NCBI RefSeq assembly: GCF_000508165.1
Contig: NZ_AYOZ01000060.1
Coordinates: 143,435 to 207,434 of the forward strand
DNA length: 64,000 bases
Direction of reading: 5' to 3'
DNA from: Marinomonas profundimaris
GTDB lineage: Bacteria > Pseudomonadota > Gammaproteobacteria > Pseudomonadales > Marinomonadaceae
The notes beneath the pieces were generated by a model. The model did no database searches and was not told the DNA's origin. It saw only the letters and a list, made by a program, of their open reading frames with translations. The translations under genes were made by a program, and so were the position numbers. The first letter of the stretch is position 1, and every line of letters begins with the position of its first letter. Positions 1 through 9,056 of the stretch are shown in pieces.

Positions 1-93
1 ATAAATATAACGACTAAAACTTGATCTTCCATAAACAAGTATCCTTCAAAAAATTAATTGATTATTCATACTAAAGTACTTTATCTATTAAAA

Positions 94-867
94 CTACGAC
101 TCAAAGCCTCTTGCTACAGCTACTGTCGCTTTAGAATTTTTAATCTTTTCTAAAATCAATTCGGGTTCTGAATCAACCGCCAACTTTGCAGCCAAGAGCG
201 CGGCGGATTCGGCGACGCCGTAGACGCCAACAGTGTTGAATATGTAGTCCGATTTAGTGCTAAGAAGTGGTTCCATCGGGGCGAGTTGTTGGGCGCTGTA
301 GGTGTTGAAGTCCCAGTGGTATTTTGCGGCGAGAGCGATCAGGTTGGTTTCATCCGCTTTGATGTCGATGCTGTTTAAGGAATGAATGTCGTTTGGCGTT
401 AAGCCTTTTTGCGCAAGGGCATCAAGCATGAGGCTTTCAAGAAATTCCAGTGGGCAGTTGCGTTCGCAGCCCATTCCCAAGGTGTAAATAGGGTTCAGGT
501 AAGGTTTCGCTGTGGTCATAACCAGTTGCGCGCCGAGGGAGTTTGCCACTTGCGCGCCCCACTCGTTGGCACCGCCTTCATGACCTGATAACAACGGAAT
601 AACGAACTTACCTTCTTCGTCCAAAACCAAGACTGGCGGGTCTTGGTATTTGTCTTGAATCACTGGCGCTAGGGTTCGCATGACGATGCCTGTCGCACAA
701 ATAAACACCAACCAGTCGCCATTCTTAAACGCCGTCTGTACGAACTGTGCAAAAGGCTTGGGTTTGTAATCTACTCTCACCTCAAGGTTATTCGCCTCTG
801 GCCATTCCGCTTGTAAGCGTTCAGCAAGTTGTTTCCCTGCGGGGGTTAGCGCGACAATGCGTATCAC
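94..867 (-). CDS. cbiG: Cobalt-precorrin-5A hydrolase CbiG (compact form)
   Basis: CbiG opens the ring-A delta-lactone of cobalt-precorrin-5A, releasing acetaldehyde, a step of the oxygen-independent corrin pathway in the cytoplasm. The 257 residues show the SGHEGGAN motif of the central region (about 94-101), a GMGCERNCP motif (131-139) and a C-terminal VGVYGVAESAALLAA segment (about 213-227) typical of the CbiG C domain. Many family members have about 330-350 residues, so this is a short version with little of the middle domain. The start is a GTG overlapping the cobI stop as GTGA, which indicates translational coupling. It is the last gene of the cob operon visible here: the remaining 93 bases to the window edge are AT-rich and hold no gene. 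Identification is firm; the pathway step is family knowledge. Confidence 0.9.
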   Translation of the reverse strand: MIRIVALTPAGKQLAERLQAEWPEANNLEVRVDYKPKPFAQFVQTAFKNGDWLVFICATGIVMRTLAPVIQDKYQDPPVLVLDEEGKFVIPLLSGHEGGANEWGAQVANSLGAQLVMTTAKPYLNPIYTLGMGCERNCPLEFLESLMLDALAQKGLTPNDIHSLNSIDIKADETNLIALAAKYHWDFNTYSAQQLAPMEPLLSTKSDYIFNTVGVYGVAESAALLAAKLAVDSEPELILEKIKNSKATVAVARGFES

Positions 868-1604
868 CGTGTGCCTCGCTCGCTTTTTGTCACCACAAAC
901 AAGGAAAAGTACGGACCGGCTTTGTCCTCCAAGGTCGACACATCGCGTACGATGCGTTCGTTTTCGCGACCAATGTATTCTAGGTATTTGGCGTCTTGCA
1001 TGCGGTTGGTTTTGCGCAGCGCCATGAGAATGCGAGGGCGAGCGCGCCCTGCTTTCATAATCACTACGCTGTCATGTTGTTCCAAGGCGGTATCAATCTG
1101 CAAAGCGGAATGACGACCGCTGACCACGGCGAAGGATTCTTTTAGCACGGTAAGCGGATGATTTAACGCTGAAGACGCAGCATTAATAGACGAAACGCCC
1201 GGCACCACTTGGCATTGAAAATCGCCTTCTAAGCGTTCTAATAAATACGCGAATGAACCAAAAAATAACGGATCACCTTCGCACAAAAACACCACGTCTT
1301 TGCCTTGTTCCAATTCAGCGGCAATGGCGTTTGCGCCATTGTCGTAGGCTTCATTCGCCAAAGAGCGATCCGTCGACATGGGCATGACGATGGCGATTTC
1401 ATTTTGCACGTGCGTCACGCCAGCAAAGGCTTCACTGGCAATGGTTTTCGCTTGGGAGCCACCTTCGTCGTTGGCAAGGTAACTCACCACACTTGCGCGC
1501 TGGATCAAACGCAATGCCTTGAGTGTAATCAGCTCTGGATCTCCAGGGCCGACACCCACGCCAATGAATCGGCCTGTTTTTTGTACTGTAGCAGAGGCGC
1601 TCAT
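864..1604 (-). CDS. cobI: Precorrin-2 C20-methyltransferase
   Basis: This SAM-dependent tetrapyrrole methylase adds the C20 methyl group to precorrin-2 (CobI) or its cobalt form (CbiL). The N-terminal GVGVGPGDPELITLKA stretch (about 15-30) is the glycine-rich SAM-binding loop of the family. LCEGDPLFFGS (about 108-117) is the second conserved methylase motif, followed by VVPGVSSINAA. The length of 246 residues is normal. It overlaps cobL upstream and cbiG downstream by four bases each. Whether it prefers cobalt-loaded or metal-free substrate cannot be read from the sequence; CbiD and CbiG next door favour the cobalt-early route. Confidence 0.93.
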   Translation of the reverse strand: MSASATVQKTGRFIGVGVGPGDPELITLKALRLIQRASVVSYLANDEGGSQAKTIASEAFAGVTHVQNEIAIVMPMSTDRSLANEAYDNGANAIAAELEQGKDVVFLCEGDPLFFGSFAYLLERLEGDFQCQVVPGVSSINAASSALNHPLTVLKESFAVVSGRHSALQIDTALEQHDSVVIMKAGRARPRILMALRKTNRMQDAKYLEYIGRENERIVRDVSTLEDKAGPYFSLFVVTKSERGTR

Positions 1605-2959
1605 TGTGCACTTTCCTTATTGATTGTCTTGGTCATGTGTTCTTCAAAATGCTTTTTAAAATGGTGAAGCGTGACCGGTAAATTGGGGCGAAATAACCGC
1701 TGCCCCGCTAAACGTTCACCTTTGGCAATGGACACTTGCAGGCTTTGTTCGTCTGCGTCTTGCACTTTGTCACGCTGTTGCGCGAATTGCATTACCTGAA
1801 ATTTAGTGTCTTCCGTCACCGCACTGACCATCAAGCTGCCGCCAGCAGGTAATCTATTCCACACTTGCGTCATCAAGGCGTTTAGTTCGCCATCGCTGCC
1901 GCCAATGAATACTTTGTTGGGTATTGTATTCTGCCCATTATGCTGCGAAAGCAAATCCACCAGCACGTCGGGCGCTCGCCCCGCGACGATAGATAGGTTC
2001 TGGATTACGCCAAAACGGTCTTGATTGGCCGCTAAACAGGCGAGCCTTTCTGGATGATGTTCAATGGCAATAATGTGACTGCGCGGATGCCAGTACGCCA
2101 TTTCAACACTCACACCACCACAACCCGCTCCAATGTCCCACACGGTATCGCCTTGTTCGATATTCATATAAGACAAGATCGCCAAGCGCACTTCTCGCTT
2201 CGTAATCATGCCTTTGCCGTCGCCTTTGTCGGTGATAAAAGACGCATCGGGAATGCCAACCGAGCTTGGATAAAGTGAGGTTTGTGGGCTGGTTTTCACC
2301 ACGATCACATTGAGCGGATCACACTCTACTTCGGTTTTAACCAAGGTCTGGGCAACAAAAGAGCGGACCTTTTCCTGCTCGTAACCTAAGGCTTCACACA
2401 CTGTGATCTCGCTTTGACCCAAACCCGCTTGCACGCACTCTTGAGCAATGTGTTTCGGTTGGCTGTATTGATCGGTCAATAACACTAAAGTGCTGTTCGA
2501 CTGCAAATGACGGCGCAAACTCGACAATGGACGACCATGAAGGCTGACCACATTCACGTCTTGTAAGGACAACCCTAAACGATGACACGCCACTTGAATG
2601 CTGGAAACATTCGGATAAAACATCAGGTTTTCGGGTGAAAAATTACGCATTAACCAAGCACCAATACCGTAATACAAAGGATCACCCGACGCCAACACCA
2701 CCACCTGTGTTACGCCTTGGGTTTGCCACGTCGCAAAGTCGCCTTCTAGCTGCTTGAGCTTGGGCAAATCACAACGCTGAGCCTTGTGGAAATACGCCGC
2801 AATGGTGTCATGTTGACGAGGCGAACCCAGCACGATGTCTTGCTCAGATAAGCTTGCCAATGCCGCTTGCGCAGACGCATCAAGGTTCGCGTGTTCGTTC
2901 ACACCAAGGCCGATTACATGGATTGGCATTTGTGTTTCTGTCATTAACCTAACTTCCAT
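1601..2959 (-). CDS. cobL: Precorrin-6Y C5,15-methyltransferase (decarboxylating), CbiE-CbiT fusion
   Basis: A bifunctional corrin-ring enzyme. An N-terminal CbiE-type tetrapyrrole methylase (about residues 12-225; GLGVNEHA, then LASGDPLYYGIG near 89-100) is fused to a C-terminal CbiT methyltransferase/decarboxylase (about 248-435; SAM-binding DIGAGCGG at 275-282). It methylates C5 and C15 and removes the ring-C acetate carboxyl. The first in-frame ATG is at 2959 with a GGGGA Shine-Dalgarno. A second ATG at 2944 (MTETQMPIHVIG) is equally placed relative to a GGAAG and would give a 447-residue protein, so the start is uncertain by five residues. The gene is separated from upstream cobH by a 170-base spacer carrying a REP-like doublet. 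The 3' end overlaps cobI by four bases. Confidence 0.93.
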   Translation of the reverse strand: MEVRLMTETQMPIHVIGLGVNEHANLDASAQAALASLSEQDIVLGSPRQHDTIAAYFHKAQRCDLPKLKQLEGDFATWQTQGVTQVVVLASGDPLYYGIGAWLMRNFSPENLMFYPNVSSIQVACHRLGLSLQDVNVVSLHGRPLSSLRRHLQSNSTLVLLTDQYSQPKHIAQECVQAGLGQSEITVCEALGYEQEKVRSFVAQTLVKTEVECDPLNVIVVKTSPQTSLYPSSVGIPDASFITDKGDGKGMITKREVRLAILSYMNIEQGDTVWDIGAGCGGVSVEMAYWHPRSHIIAIEHHPERLACLAANQDRFGVIQNLSIVAGRAPDVLVDLLSQHNGQNTIPNKVFIGGSDGELNALMTQVWNRLPAGGSLMVSAVTEDTKFQVMQFAQQRDKVQDADEQSLQVSIAKGERLAGQRLFRPNLPVTLHHFKKHFEEHMTKTINKESAQ

Positions 2960-3017
2960 TCAATGTCCCCGCACCAAGGAACGAGGTATCTGTACTTCAT
3001 TAGAACATCGCAGTCTG

Positions 3018-3103
3018 CTCCTCACCCTGTCAAGGGGGAGGCTGGGAGGGGGTCAAAAGCTAACAACCCCATCCTAACCTTCCCCTTGAAGATAAGGGGA
3101 AGG
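3018..3103. repeat. REP-like inverted doublet between cobH and cobL
   Basis: Two related G-rich units face each other. Unit one (plus strand, about 3018-3053) reads CTCACCCTG...AAGGGGGAGG then CTGGGAGGGGGT. Unit two (minus strand, 3065-3103) is a perfect ten-base hairpin CCTTCCCCTT/AAGGGGAAGG followed by TTAGGATGGGGTT. Read in the same sense the units align: hairpin, then a GGxTxGGAxGGGG tail. This is the architecture of REP pairs (BIME/REPIN). It lies inside an otherwise tightly packed operon, so its RNA form could stabilise or attenuate the transcript. Alternatively it is a neutral insertion. Confidence 0.7.
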
Positions 3104-3129
3104 AACAAAAAAACGAGCTTAGTTCCCAA

Positions 3130-3783
3130 TCAATAATACTCGTCCACATTACAGCGCAACAAAGCATTACAGCTGGCCGAGGTGACCGCGCTTCCGCCCA
3201 TGCGGCCCAGTAAGGTAATGCATTCAATACCCAGCTTTTCATGCGCTTGCCAAAGGGCGTCTTTCGATTCTGCCGCGCCGACAAACCCCACTGGCATGCC
3301 GATAATCAATGCGGGCTTAGGCGCGCCATTGGCGATCATTTCCAATAAACGAAACAAGGCCGTTGGTGCATTACCGATTAACACCACGCTGCCAGCAAGG
3401 TCGTCTTGCCACAAACTCAATGCTGCCATAGAACGTGTGTCACCTTTGCTTTTGGCTAACTCAGCGGTTCGCGAATCGTTCAAAAAACACAAAGGGTCAC
3501 GACTGATCATCCGCTTAGTCACACCTTGCTTGACCATTTCCACATCGCACAAAATCGCACAGTGGTTCGCTAATGCGTCACGTCCGGCTTGGGTAGCATT
3601 GGCGCTGAATCGCACTTGCTCAGCCACATCAGGCAAACCAAGGCTGTGCACCACGCGCATTACCACTTGTTGCTGGTCTTGGCTTAAACCCGACAAATCG
3701 GTGAGTTCACGGATTTGTCTAAAACTGTCGTGCTCGATGGCTTGTGGATTGTTTTCGTATTTATAGTCGTCTGAAGGAGTCAC
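3130..3783 (-). CDS. cobH: Precorrin-8X methylmutase
   Basis: CobH/CbiC moves the C11 methyl to C12 of precorrin-8X, giving hydrogenobyrinate or cobyrinate. The N-terminus has the conserved NPQAIEHDSFRQI, and His46 in RVVHSLGL is the expected catalytic histidine. Further on, ANHCAILCDVEMVKQGV and PALIIGMPVGFVGAAESK are characteristic of the family. The length of 217 residues is normal. The start is a GTG that overlaps the cobK stop as GTGA. Downstream, the operon is interrupted by the REP-like doublet before cobL. Confidence 0.94.
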   Translation of the reverse strand: MTPSDDYKYENNPQAIEHDSFRQIRELTDLSGLSQDQQQVVMRVVHSLGLPDVAEQVRFSANATQAGRDALANHCAILCDVEMVKQGVTKRMISRDPLCFLNDSRTAELAKSKGDTRSMAALSLWQDDLAGSVVLIGNAPTALFRLLEMIANGAPKPALIIGMPVGFVGAAESKDALWQAHEKLGIECITLLGRMGGSAVTSASCNALLRCNVDEYY

Positions 3784-4574
3784 TGTTGGCTGTCTTTTTG
3801 TTGATTCTTAGAATGAGTATTGCCCCACGCCGCTAAACAGGCTTGTAGGCAATCTTGTGTGTCGCTGAATTCTCGATCGGCGGCTGGCAATGTGGGTCGG
3901 CTATGCAGCAAAACAGGAATCGATAATTCACACGCCGCTTCCAGTTTTGAGTAGGTTGCAGAGCCGCCGCTGTTTTTACTAACGATCACATCAATGCCTT
4001 GCTCACTTAATAACTGACGTTCGTCTGCTAGCGCAAAAGGCCCGATGGCTTTTATCCAATCTATGTTATCTGGCAATGCAAATTTGGGCTCAACGGCCGT
4101 ACGCCAGACAATTCGTTCCACACTCGGCAGCTGTAGAATTTGTGTTAGTAAGGTTTCACTCATCTGACCTGCGCTTAATAATGGCACATGAAAACCATCC
4201 AATTGCGCCAATAAGTCATCGTCTGTCTGATAGTAATGCCACACATCGCCGTCTTTTTGCTGCCAAGCAGGACGATGGAAGCGCCAGCAAGGAATGCCAA
4301 CAACGCGCGCCGCGTCCACCGCTTTGCTGCTCATGGTTTGCGCGTAAGGGTGAGTGACATCGAGAATCGCGCCAATCTGGTTGTCCCGTATGTAATTCGC
4401 CAAACCACCAAATTGCGTAAAGCCACCAACAACGAGCTGACAATCGACTTTTGGAACACGAACCAAACCCGCTAGGCTGTAAATTACGCTTAGCCCAGAC
4501 TGGTGCTGTCCTTGATAAAAGGCGTCCGCTAAACGTCGGCCATCGGCGGTACCACCAAGCAATAAAATTTTCAT
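3780..4574 (-). CDS. cobK: Precorrin-6A (cobalt-precorrin-6A) reductase
   Basis: CobK/CbiJ reduces the macrocycle of precorrin-6A with NADPH. The N-terminal [13 protein letters not shown] (4-16) is the nucleotide-binding loop. DVTHPYA (72-78) and the C-terminal [16 protein letters not shown] (199-214) are diagnostic of this reductase. The protein has 264 residues, a normal length, and a short polar tail ([13 protein letters not shown]). It overlaps both neighbours (cbiD upstream, cobH downstream) by four bases, so it is almost certainly co-translated with them. Confidence 0.93.
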   Translation of the reverse strand: MKILLLGGTADGRRLADAFYQGQHQSGLSVIYSLAGLVRVPKVDCQLVVGGFTQFGGLANYIRDNQIGAILDVTHPYAQTMSSKAVDAARVVGIPCWRFHRPAWQQKDGDVWHYYQTDDDLLAQLDGFHVPLLSAGQMSETLLTQILQLPSVERIVWRTAVEPKFALPDNIDWIKAIGPFALADERQLLSEQGIDVIVSKNSGGSATYSKLEAACELSIPVLLHSRPTLPAADREFSDTQDCLQACLAAWGNTHSKNQQKDSQQ

Positions 4575-5710
4575 GGTGCTTCACCCAGGCTGCCTATGTT
4601 GCCGTCTACGGCTTTGCCTACAAATTGTCCTTTGCGATCAATCGCCCAAACTTCCAATGCCATGTGATCAGGAATGTATTTTCGAGCAAAGGTTAAGGCT
4701 TGCTGACAAATGGCATCGGCGAGTTCTAACCCTGCCGAAGAAGCGAAAGATAACGCTTCCACGCTGGTATTAGCATGGGTCATTTTGCTTTGTAAGGCAT
4801 CGCTGGCACCCAAGGTCGCGGCCAGCTCTGCCAACGCACCAAGGTCGATGCTCGACACTCGGCTGTTCAAATCCATATTGCCTTGCGCCAGTTTACTGAT
4901 TTTACCGAAGCCACCGCAGATACTGAGCTTTCTTAACTGGATCGAGTCTGTTTTTTCCACTTTTTTAATATGCTTTAAAACAGCGCCGACAAAGTCACCC
5001 ATTTCTATAAGTGCCATGTCGTCCAGTTGGTAATGATTTTTTATCGCGTCTTCGCTGGCATTGCCTGTGGTCGCAGCAATGTGCGTAATGCCGTTGGCTC
5101 GCGCGACATCGATGCCTTGATGAATCGAGGCGATATACGCCGCACAGGAAAAGGGCCGCACAATGCCCGTTGTGCCTAAAATCGATAAACCACCCAAAAT
5201 GCCCAATCGAGGATTCATGGTTTTTTGCGCGATTTGCTCGCCATTGATCACGCCAACCGAAACGTCAAATCCACCTTGGTACTGATAAGTTTGCGCAAAG
5301 CCTTTTAAATGTTCTGTCATCATTTTTCGCGGCACAGGATTGATCGCGGGTTCGCCCACATCAAGCAATAAGCCAGTGCGAGTCACCGTGCCAACCCCTT
5401 GCGCCGCATGAAAACGAACGCCGTGTTTTGGAGATAATCTCAGTTCGACAAATAAGGTCGCGCCATGAGTCGCGTCAGGGTCGTCTCCTGCGTCTTTGAT
5501 GGTGGCGGTTTTAAAACCACCCTCAATCGCTTGGTATTCAATAATGGGCAAATCAACTTGTTTGCCTTTGGGCAAGGTGACGCTGACCGTGGCGTCTTGT
5601 TTCTGGGCAAAAAGTGCTTGCGCGGCGGCAACGCAACAAGCCGTCGCGCAGGTTCCAGTGGTTAAACCAGTTCTAAGCGGCGCGGGAGATTCAGCACTTT
5701 CAGGCCACAT
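4571..5710 (-). CDS. cbiD: Cobalt-precorrin-5B C1-methyltransferase CbiD
   Basis: CbiD methylates C1 after CbiG has opened the lactone, replacing the aerobic CobF route. The hallmark N-terminal [19 protein letters not shown] is at 12-30, and the GGTTGI-like segment appears as [15 protein letters not shown] near the middle. A length of 379 residues fits the family (about 360-380). It begins six bases after the cobB stop and overlaps cobK by four. The presence of cbiD with cbiG in one operon indicates that the anaerobic-type chemistry is used at this point of the pathway, even though the other gene names follow the aerobic series. Confidence 0.94.
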   Translation of the reverse strand: MWPESAESPAPLRTGLTTGTCATACCVAAAQALFAQKQDATVSVTLPKGKQVDLPIIEYQAIEGGFKTATIKDAGDDPDATHGATLFVELRLSPKHGVRFHAAQGVGTVTRTGLLLDVGEPAINPVPRKMMTEHLKGFAQTYQYQGGFDVSVGVINGEQIAQKTMNPRLGILGGLSILGTTGIVRPFSCAAYIASIHQGIDVARANGITHIAATTGNASEDAIKNHYQLDDMALIEMGDFVGAVLKHIKKVEKTDSIQLRKLSICGGFGKISKLAQGNMDLNSRVSSIDLGALAELAATLGASDALQSKMTHANTSVEALSFASSAGLELADAICQQALTFARKYIPDHMALEVWAIDRKGQFVGKAVDGNIGSLGEAP

Positions 5711-5716
5711 AATGCG

Positions 5717-7072
5717 CTAGCCCTGTTGATCCGCTAAAAAAAGCTTAGCGGTCGCATCGAGATTAGAAGGAAAAAACAAATGCAAGTAACTGGCGGTTAA
5801 GCCTTTTTGTTGATAAATGGCTTCGCCTGGTGCTGGGTGTCGTTGACGTCGACCATAACCGACAGGTTCTGGTGTGTTGGCGCTACGAGACCGATGATGT
5901 GCGTGCCCACGAATATCACCTTGAGGAATCACCGCCGTTTGCATGCCTTGGCAACCCCGTTTACCGCGCATCGCGCCTTGTCCTTCTAGGATGCCGAGCA
6001 TCGGGTAACAGTCATCGTTCAAATCAGTTAAATCGTTCAAGCTGTACAGCATGCCGCCACATTCGGCCAAAATGCCTTTGCCCGTTTGATAAAACGCAAG
6101 AATGGCTTGGCGCATGGCGGTGTTATCCGACAAGGCTTTGGCGTGCAATTCTGGGTAACCACCTGGCAGCCAGAGTGCATCGGCTTCAGGTAAGATTTGA
6201 TCTTTTAATGGCGAGAAAAACACGATTTTTGCGCCCATGCTTTGCAGCGCGATAAGATTCGCATCGTAAATAAAACTGAACGCCGCGTCTTTTGCAACGG
6301 CAATGGTTTTGCCCGCTAAGCGTTGTTCAATGGTTTGTTCTGCATCGGTCTGCTTATTCACAGAGACTTTCTTATTAATAGAATAAAAGACAACGGCTTT
6401 TGGTAGTTCTAATAAGCCCGTGTCTTGGGTTTCTTTTAACCATTCGACCGCCGCTTCAAAACGAATTTCTAACTCGTCTTTCACTTCGTCCGCTTGCACT
6501 AACCCTAAATGCCGTTCTGGCAAAGTAATCGCTTCGTCGCGCTTTAATGTTGCCAATAACGGCAGATTTTCTGGCAATGCATCGCGGATCAATTCCGCAT
6601 GACGTTCGCTTCCACAACGGTTAGCAATAAGTCCCGCGACTTGCACATCGTCACGAAAATTCGCCAAACCTGTCGCTAACGCGGCAGCGGTTTGCGCCAT
6701 GCCTTTTACATCCATGACAATTGCCATGGGAATACCAAAGCGAGCCGCAAGATCGGCGCTGGATGGGTCGCCATCAAACATGCCCATTGCGCCTTCAACT
6801 AGTATTAAATCCGCTACTTGCGCCGCTTGGAACAATTTATCTTGGCAGTAATCGTCTCCGGCCATCCAGATGTCGAGCTGTTCGACCGGTTGCTTAGACG
6901 CTTGCGCGAGAATTTGCGGATCGAGATAATCGGGGCCGGTTTTAAACACTCGAACCACTTTCCCTTGGTTGGTGAAATAACGCGCCAACGCAGCCGTAAT
7001 GGTGGTTTTACCCTGATTTGACGCTGGCGCCGTCAAAAACAACGCAGGGCAATGAACAACAGAAGCAGTCAT
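5717..7072 (-). CDS. cbiA: Cobyrinic acid a,c-diamide synthase
   Basis: CobB/CbiA amidates the a and c side chains of cobyrinate using ATP and glutamine. The N-terminal ATPase part has FLTAPASNQGKTTITAAL (P-loop about 15-24). VEGAMGMFDG (92-101) is the conserved motif after the Walker-like region. The C-terminal class-I glutamine amidotransferase has LWLPGGYPELHAKAL (about 300-314) and the nucleophile Cys338 in ILAECGGMLY. The length of 451 residues is normal. It lies 21 bases after the chelatase fusion and 6 bases before cbiD. The equivalent name cobB is used when the substrate is hydrogenobyrinate. Confidence 0.93.
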   Translation of the reverse strand: MTASVVHCPALFLTAPASNQGKTTITAALARYFTNQGKVVRVFKTGPDYLDPQILAQASKQPVEQLDIWMAGDDYCQDKLFQAAQVADLILVEGAMGMFDGDPSSADLAARFGIPMAIVMDVKGMAQTAAALATGLANFRDDVQVAGLIANRCGSERHAELIRDALPENLPLLATLKRDEAITLPERHLGLVQADEVKDELEIRFEAAVEWLKETQDTGLLELPKAVVFYSINKKVSVNKQTDAEQTIEQRLAGKTIAVAKDAAFSFIYDANLIALQSMGAKIVFFSPLKDQILPEADALWLPGGYPELHAKALSDNTAMRQAILAFYQTGKGILAECGGMLYSLNDLTDLNDDCYPMLGILEGQGAMRGKRGCQGMQTAVIPQGDIRGHAHHRSRSANTPEPVGYGRRQRHPAPGEAIYQQKGLTASYLHLFFPSNLDATAKLFLADQQG

Positions 7073-7093
7073 AAAACAGTCTCTAAAAAGTGT

Positions 7094-8851
7094 CTAAAAG
7101 TTCTCTATAAGAGAGTTCAATAAAATGTATTGCGCCCCCAAATGCTGGGCAATGTCTTGGCCTCGGCCACGCTTGATCGGCGCATTTTCAGTGTCAATTA
7201 ATACCGTGTTGCCTTGCAATGCAAGGTCTGACACATCGGCTTGGGTGCGACCGTCAGTCAATATGTAGGTTTGGCTGTACAAGTCCGCGTTTACGTGATG
7301 TTGCTGCGCCAAATACTGACTGGCGTTTTCGATGGCGATGCGAAACGGCGTACCGCCACCTGCGCCGAGGTTATCTAATACCACTGAAATTTCTTTTGGC
7401 GCTCGGACTCTTGGTAAAATGGACGACACACTGTCTTGGCCAAAGCCTAAAATCGCGATCTGTTCACGGGCTAAATACGCACGATTGGCAATGTCTAAAA
7501 TTATCCCTTTGGCCCTTGCAAACACACCTTGGCTTAATGTTGACGCCGAGGTATCCAGCAGCACCAAATGCAACACCGCTTGTCCGGTTTTATCCGCTTT
7601 GTGAGTCAGCTGCTTTGGCGGCCATTCTTGCGGCTGGCTGACAATGCTACGAAACCAATCAATGCCATTGGCCGTTTGCGCGGCATCAGGACGATAACCG
7701 CCCTGCTGCTTGCCTTTATGCTTTCCCGGCGCCACCTCGCTCAATCTATTCATGGCTGAGCTGGCTTGCGGATCTTCGTTGAGCACTACTTTAATGGGCG
7801 AGCTCGTCGCCAGTTTTTGCGGCGTCATGCTCCCCCAATCACCTTGCCCCTTTTCCTCTGGCGGCGCGTTTTGCGCATCGCTCGAATCTGAACGAGGCTG
7901 TTGCGACAAGGACGGCGATTGAGACGGTGAGGATTCAGGTCGACGTGAAGGAGGGCTAGCAGGTTGAGGCGGTGTTTTCGCGTGTCGACGATGCGCTAAC
8001 ACTAAGTCTTCAACGGTTTGAATGTCTTCTTTTTCGACGACTTTGGCGCCGCGCCAAGCCGCATGCGCCATCGCGGCACGAACCCAAACAATGTCGGCAC
8101 GAACCCCATCCACCATGGCGGCTTGGCAACGTGTTGCAACGTCCATGCGCAATGCATCGGAACAACTGATATTGCCCAAGGCTTTTCGAGCCAAGCGAAT
8201 GCTGTTTTTTAAATTACGTTGTTTGTATTTGAATGCATCGCAGAAGGATTTTGCATCTTGGTCGAATTCGTCACGCAGTCGTACAATTTGAACGCGCTCT
8301 TCAAGACTGTATTGATTGCCAAGTTCGACCATTAAACCAAAACGATCTTGCAACTGTGGGCGCAATTCCCCTTCGTCTGGGTTCATGGTACCCACCAGCA
8401 AAAAACGAGATTCGTGTTCGTGGCTTATACCGTCACGCTCAATTCGATTCACGCCGCTGGCCGCCACATCAAGCAGTTGATCGACAAGATGATCTGCGAG
8501 CAAATTCACCTCGTCTACATAAAGCACACCGCCATGCGCTCGACTGAGCAAACCCGGTTTGAAGGCGACATTTTTGTCTTGTAATACTTGCTCTAAGTCT
8601 AAAGCACCGAGCAAACGGTCTTCACTGGTGCCAAGCGGTAACGTCGCAAAGGGAACCTGTTCAGCGTCATCTAATGCAGGCATCACGCCAGACAAGCCGC
8701 GCGCTAATGTGGATTTCGCTGAGCCACGTGGTCCGCTGATTAATACGCCGCCGATTCGCGGGTTAATCGCACAAAGAATTAAAGCCAATTTTAATGATTC
8801 TTGCCCAGCGACCGCGGTAAAAGGAAAATTGCTATGGGCTAAACGGGTCAT
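7094..8851 (-). CDS. Chelatase ATPase/VWA fusion (ChlI-ChlD type), putative cobalt chelatase subunit
   Basis: One protein joins an AAA+ chelatase ATPase (Walker A GPRGSAKS at 40-47; Walker B GVLYVDEVNLL at 108-118) through a proline/serine-rich linker (about 293-337) to a C-terminal von Willebrand A domain. The VWA metal site is DTSAS (434-438), with a DGRTQAD motif further on. Such ATPase and VWA subunits drive magnesium or cobalt insertion into tetrapyrroles together with a large CobN/ChlH catalytic subunit. No photosynthesis gene is nearby and the gene is first in a cob operon, so cobalt insertion is the likely job. CobN itself is not in this window. At 585 residues it matches other fused I-D subunits, as opposed to separate CobS/CobT. 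Confidence 0.85.
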   Translation of the reverse strand: MTRLAHSNFPFTAVAGQESLKLALILCAINPRIGGVLISGPRGSAKSTLARGLSGVMPALDDAEQVPFATLPLGTSEDRLLGALDLEQVLQDKNVAFKPGLLSRAHGGVLYVDEVNLLADHLVDQLLDVAASGVNRIERDGISHEHESRFLLVGTMNPDEGELRPQLQDRFGLMVELGNQYSLEERVQIVRLRDEFDQDAKSFCDAFKYKQRNLKNSIRLARKALGNISCSDALRMDVATRCQAAMVDGVRADIVWVRAAMAHAAWRGAKVVEKEDIQTVEDLVLAHRRHAKTPPQPASPPSRRPESSPSQSPSLSQQPRSDSSDAQNAPPEEKGQGDWGSMTPQKLATSSPIKVVLNEDPQASSAMNRLSEVAPGKHKGKQQGGYRPDAAQTANGIDWFRSIVSQPQEWPPKQLTHKADKTGQAVLHLVLLDTSASTLSQGVFARAKGIILDIANRAYLAREQIAILGFGQDSVSSILPRVRAPKEISVVLDNLGAGGGTPFRIAIENASQYLAQQHHVNADLYSQTYILTDGRTQADVSDLALQGNTVLIDTENAPIKRGRGQDIAQHLGAQYILLNSLIENF

Positions 8852-8968
8852 TGGGGTACCTGTGGCGGTTGAATAAAATCGAAAAGGCGTTGTCTGAAAC
8901 GTGCTGTCTCAAAAGGAAAAGCACAAGCCCTTTATTGTAGGTGTTTTTGCTGTGTTTTGTCTTGTATG

Positions 8969-8997
8969 ACCTTATCTTTGCACTCTGTTTCTGTCAA
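8969..8997 (-). promoter_or_regulatory. Candidate sigma-70 promoter for the cob operon
   Basis: On the minus strand a perfect TTGACA (8992-8997) is followed after 17 bases by TAAGGT (8969-8974), a poor -10 with three of six matches. It lies about 120 bases upstream of the chelatase start in the 205-base gap after the histidine kinase gene. An eight-base inverted repeat (TATGACCT 8965-8972, AGGTCATA 9011-9018) brackets it and might be an operator. I looked for a cobalamin-riboswitch B12 box in this leader and did not see one. Confidence 0.3.
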
Positions 8998-9056
8998 ACG
9001 CAAAGCCTTCAGGTCATATTGAATAAAACCCATGCAACATAATGACACGAGGTGTT

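Noticed and set aside
8852..9056. Cobalamin riboswitch before the cob operon
   Set aside because: I read the minus-strand leader for the conserved B12 box and did not find it; the leader is also short for the full aptamer. Biosynthetic operons can lack one.
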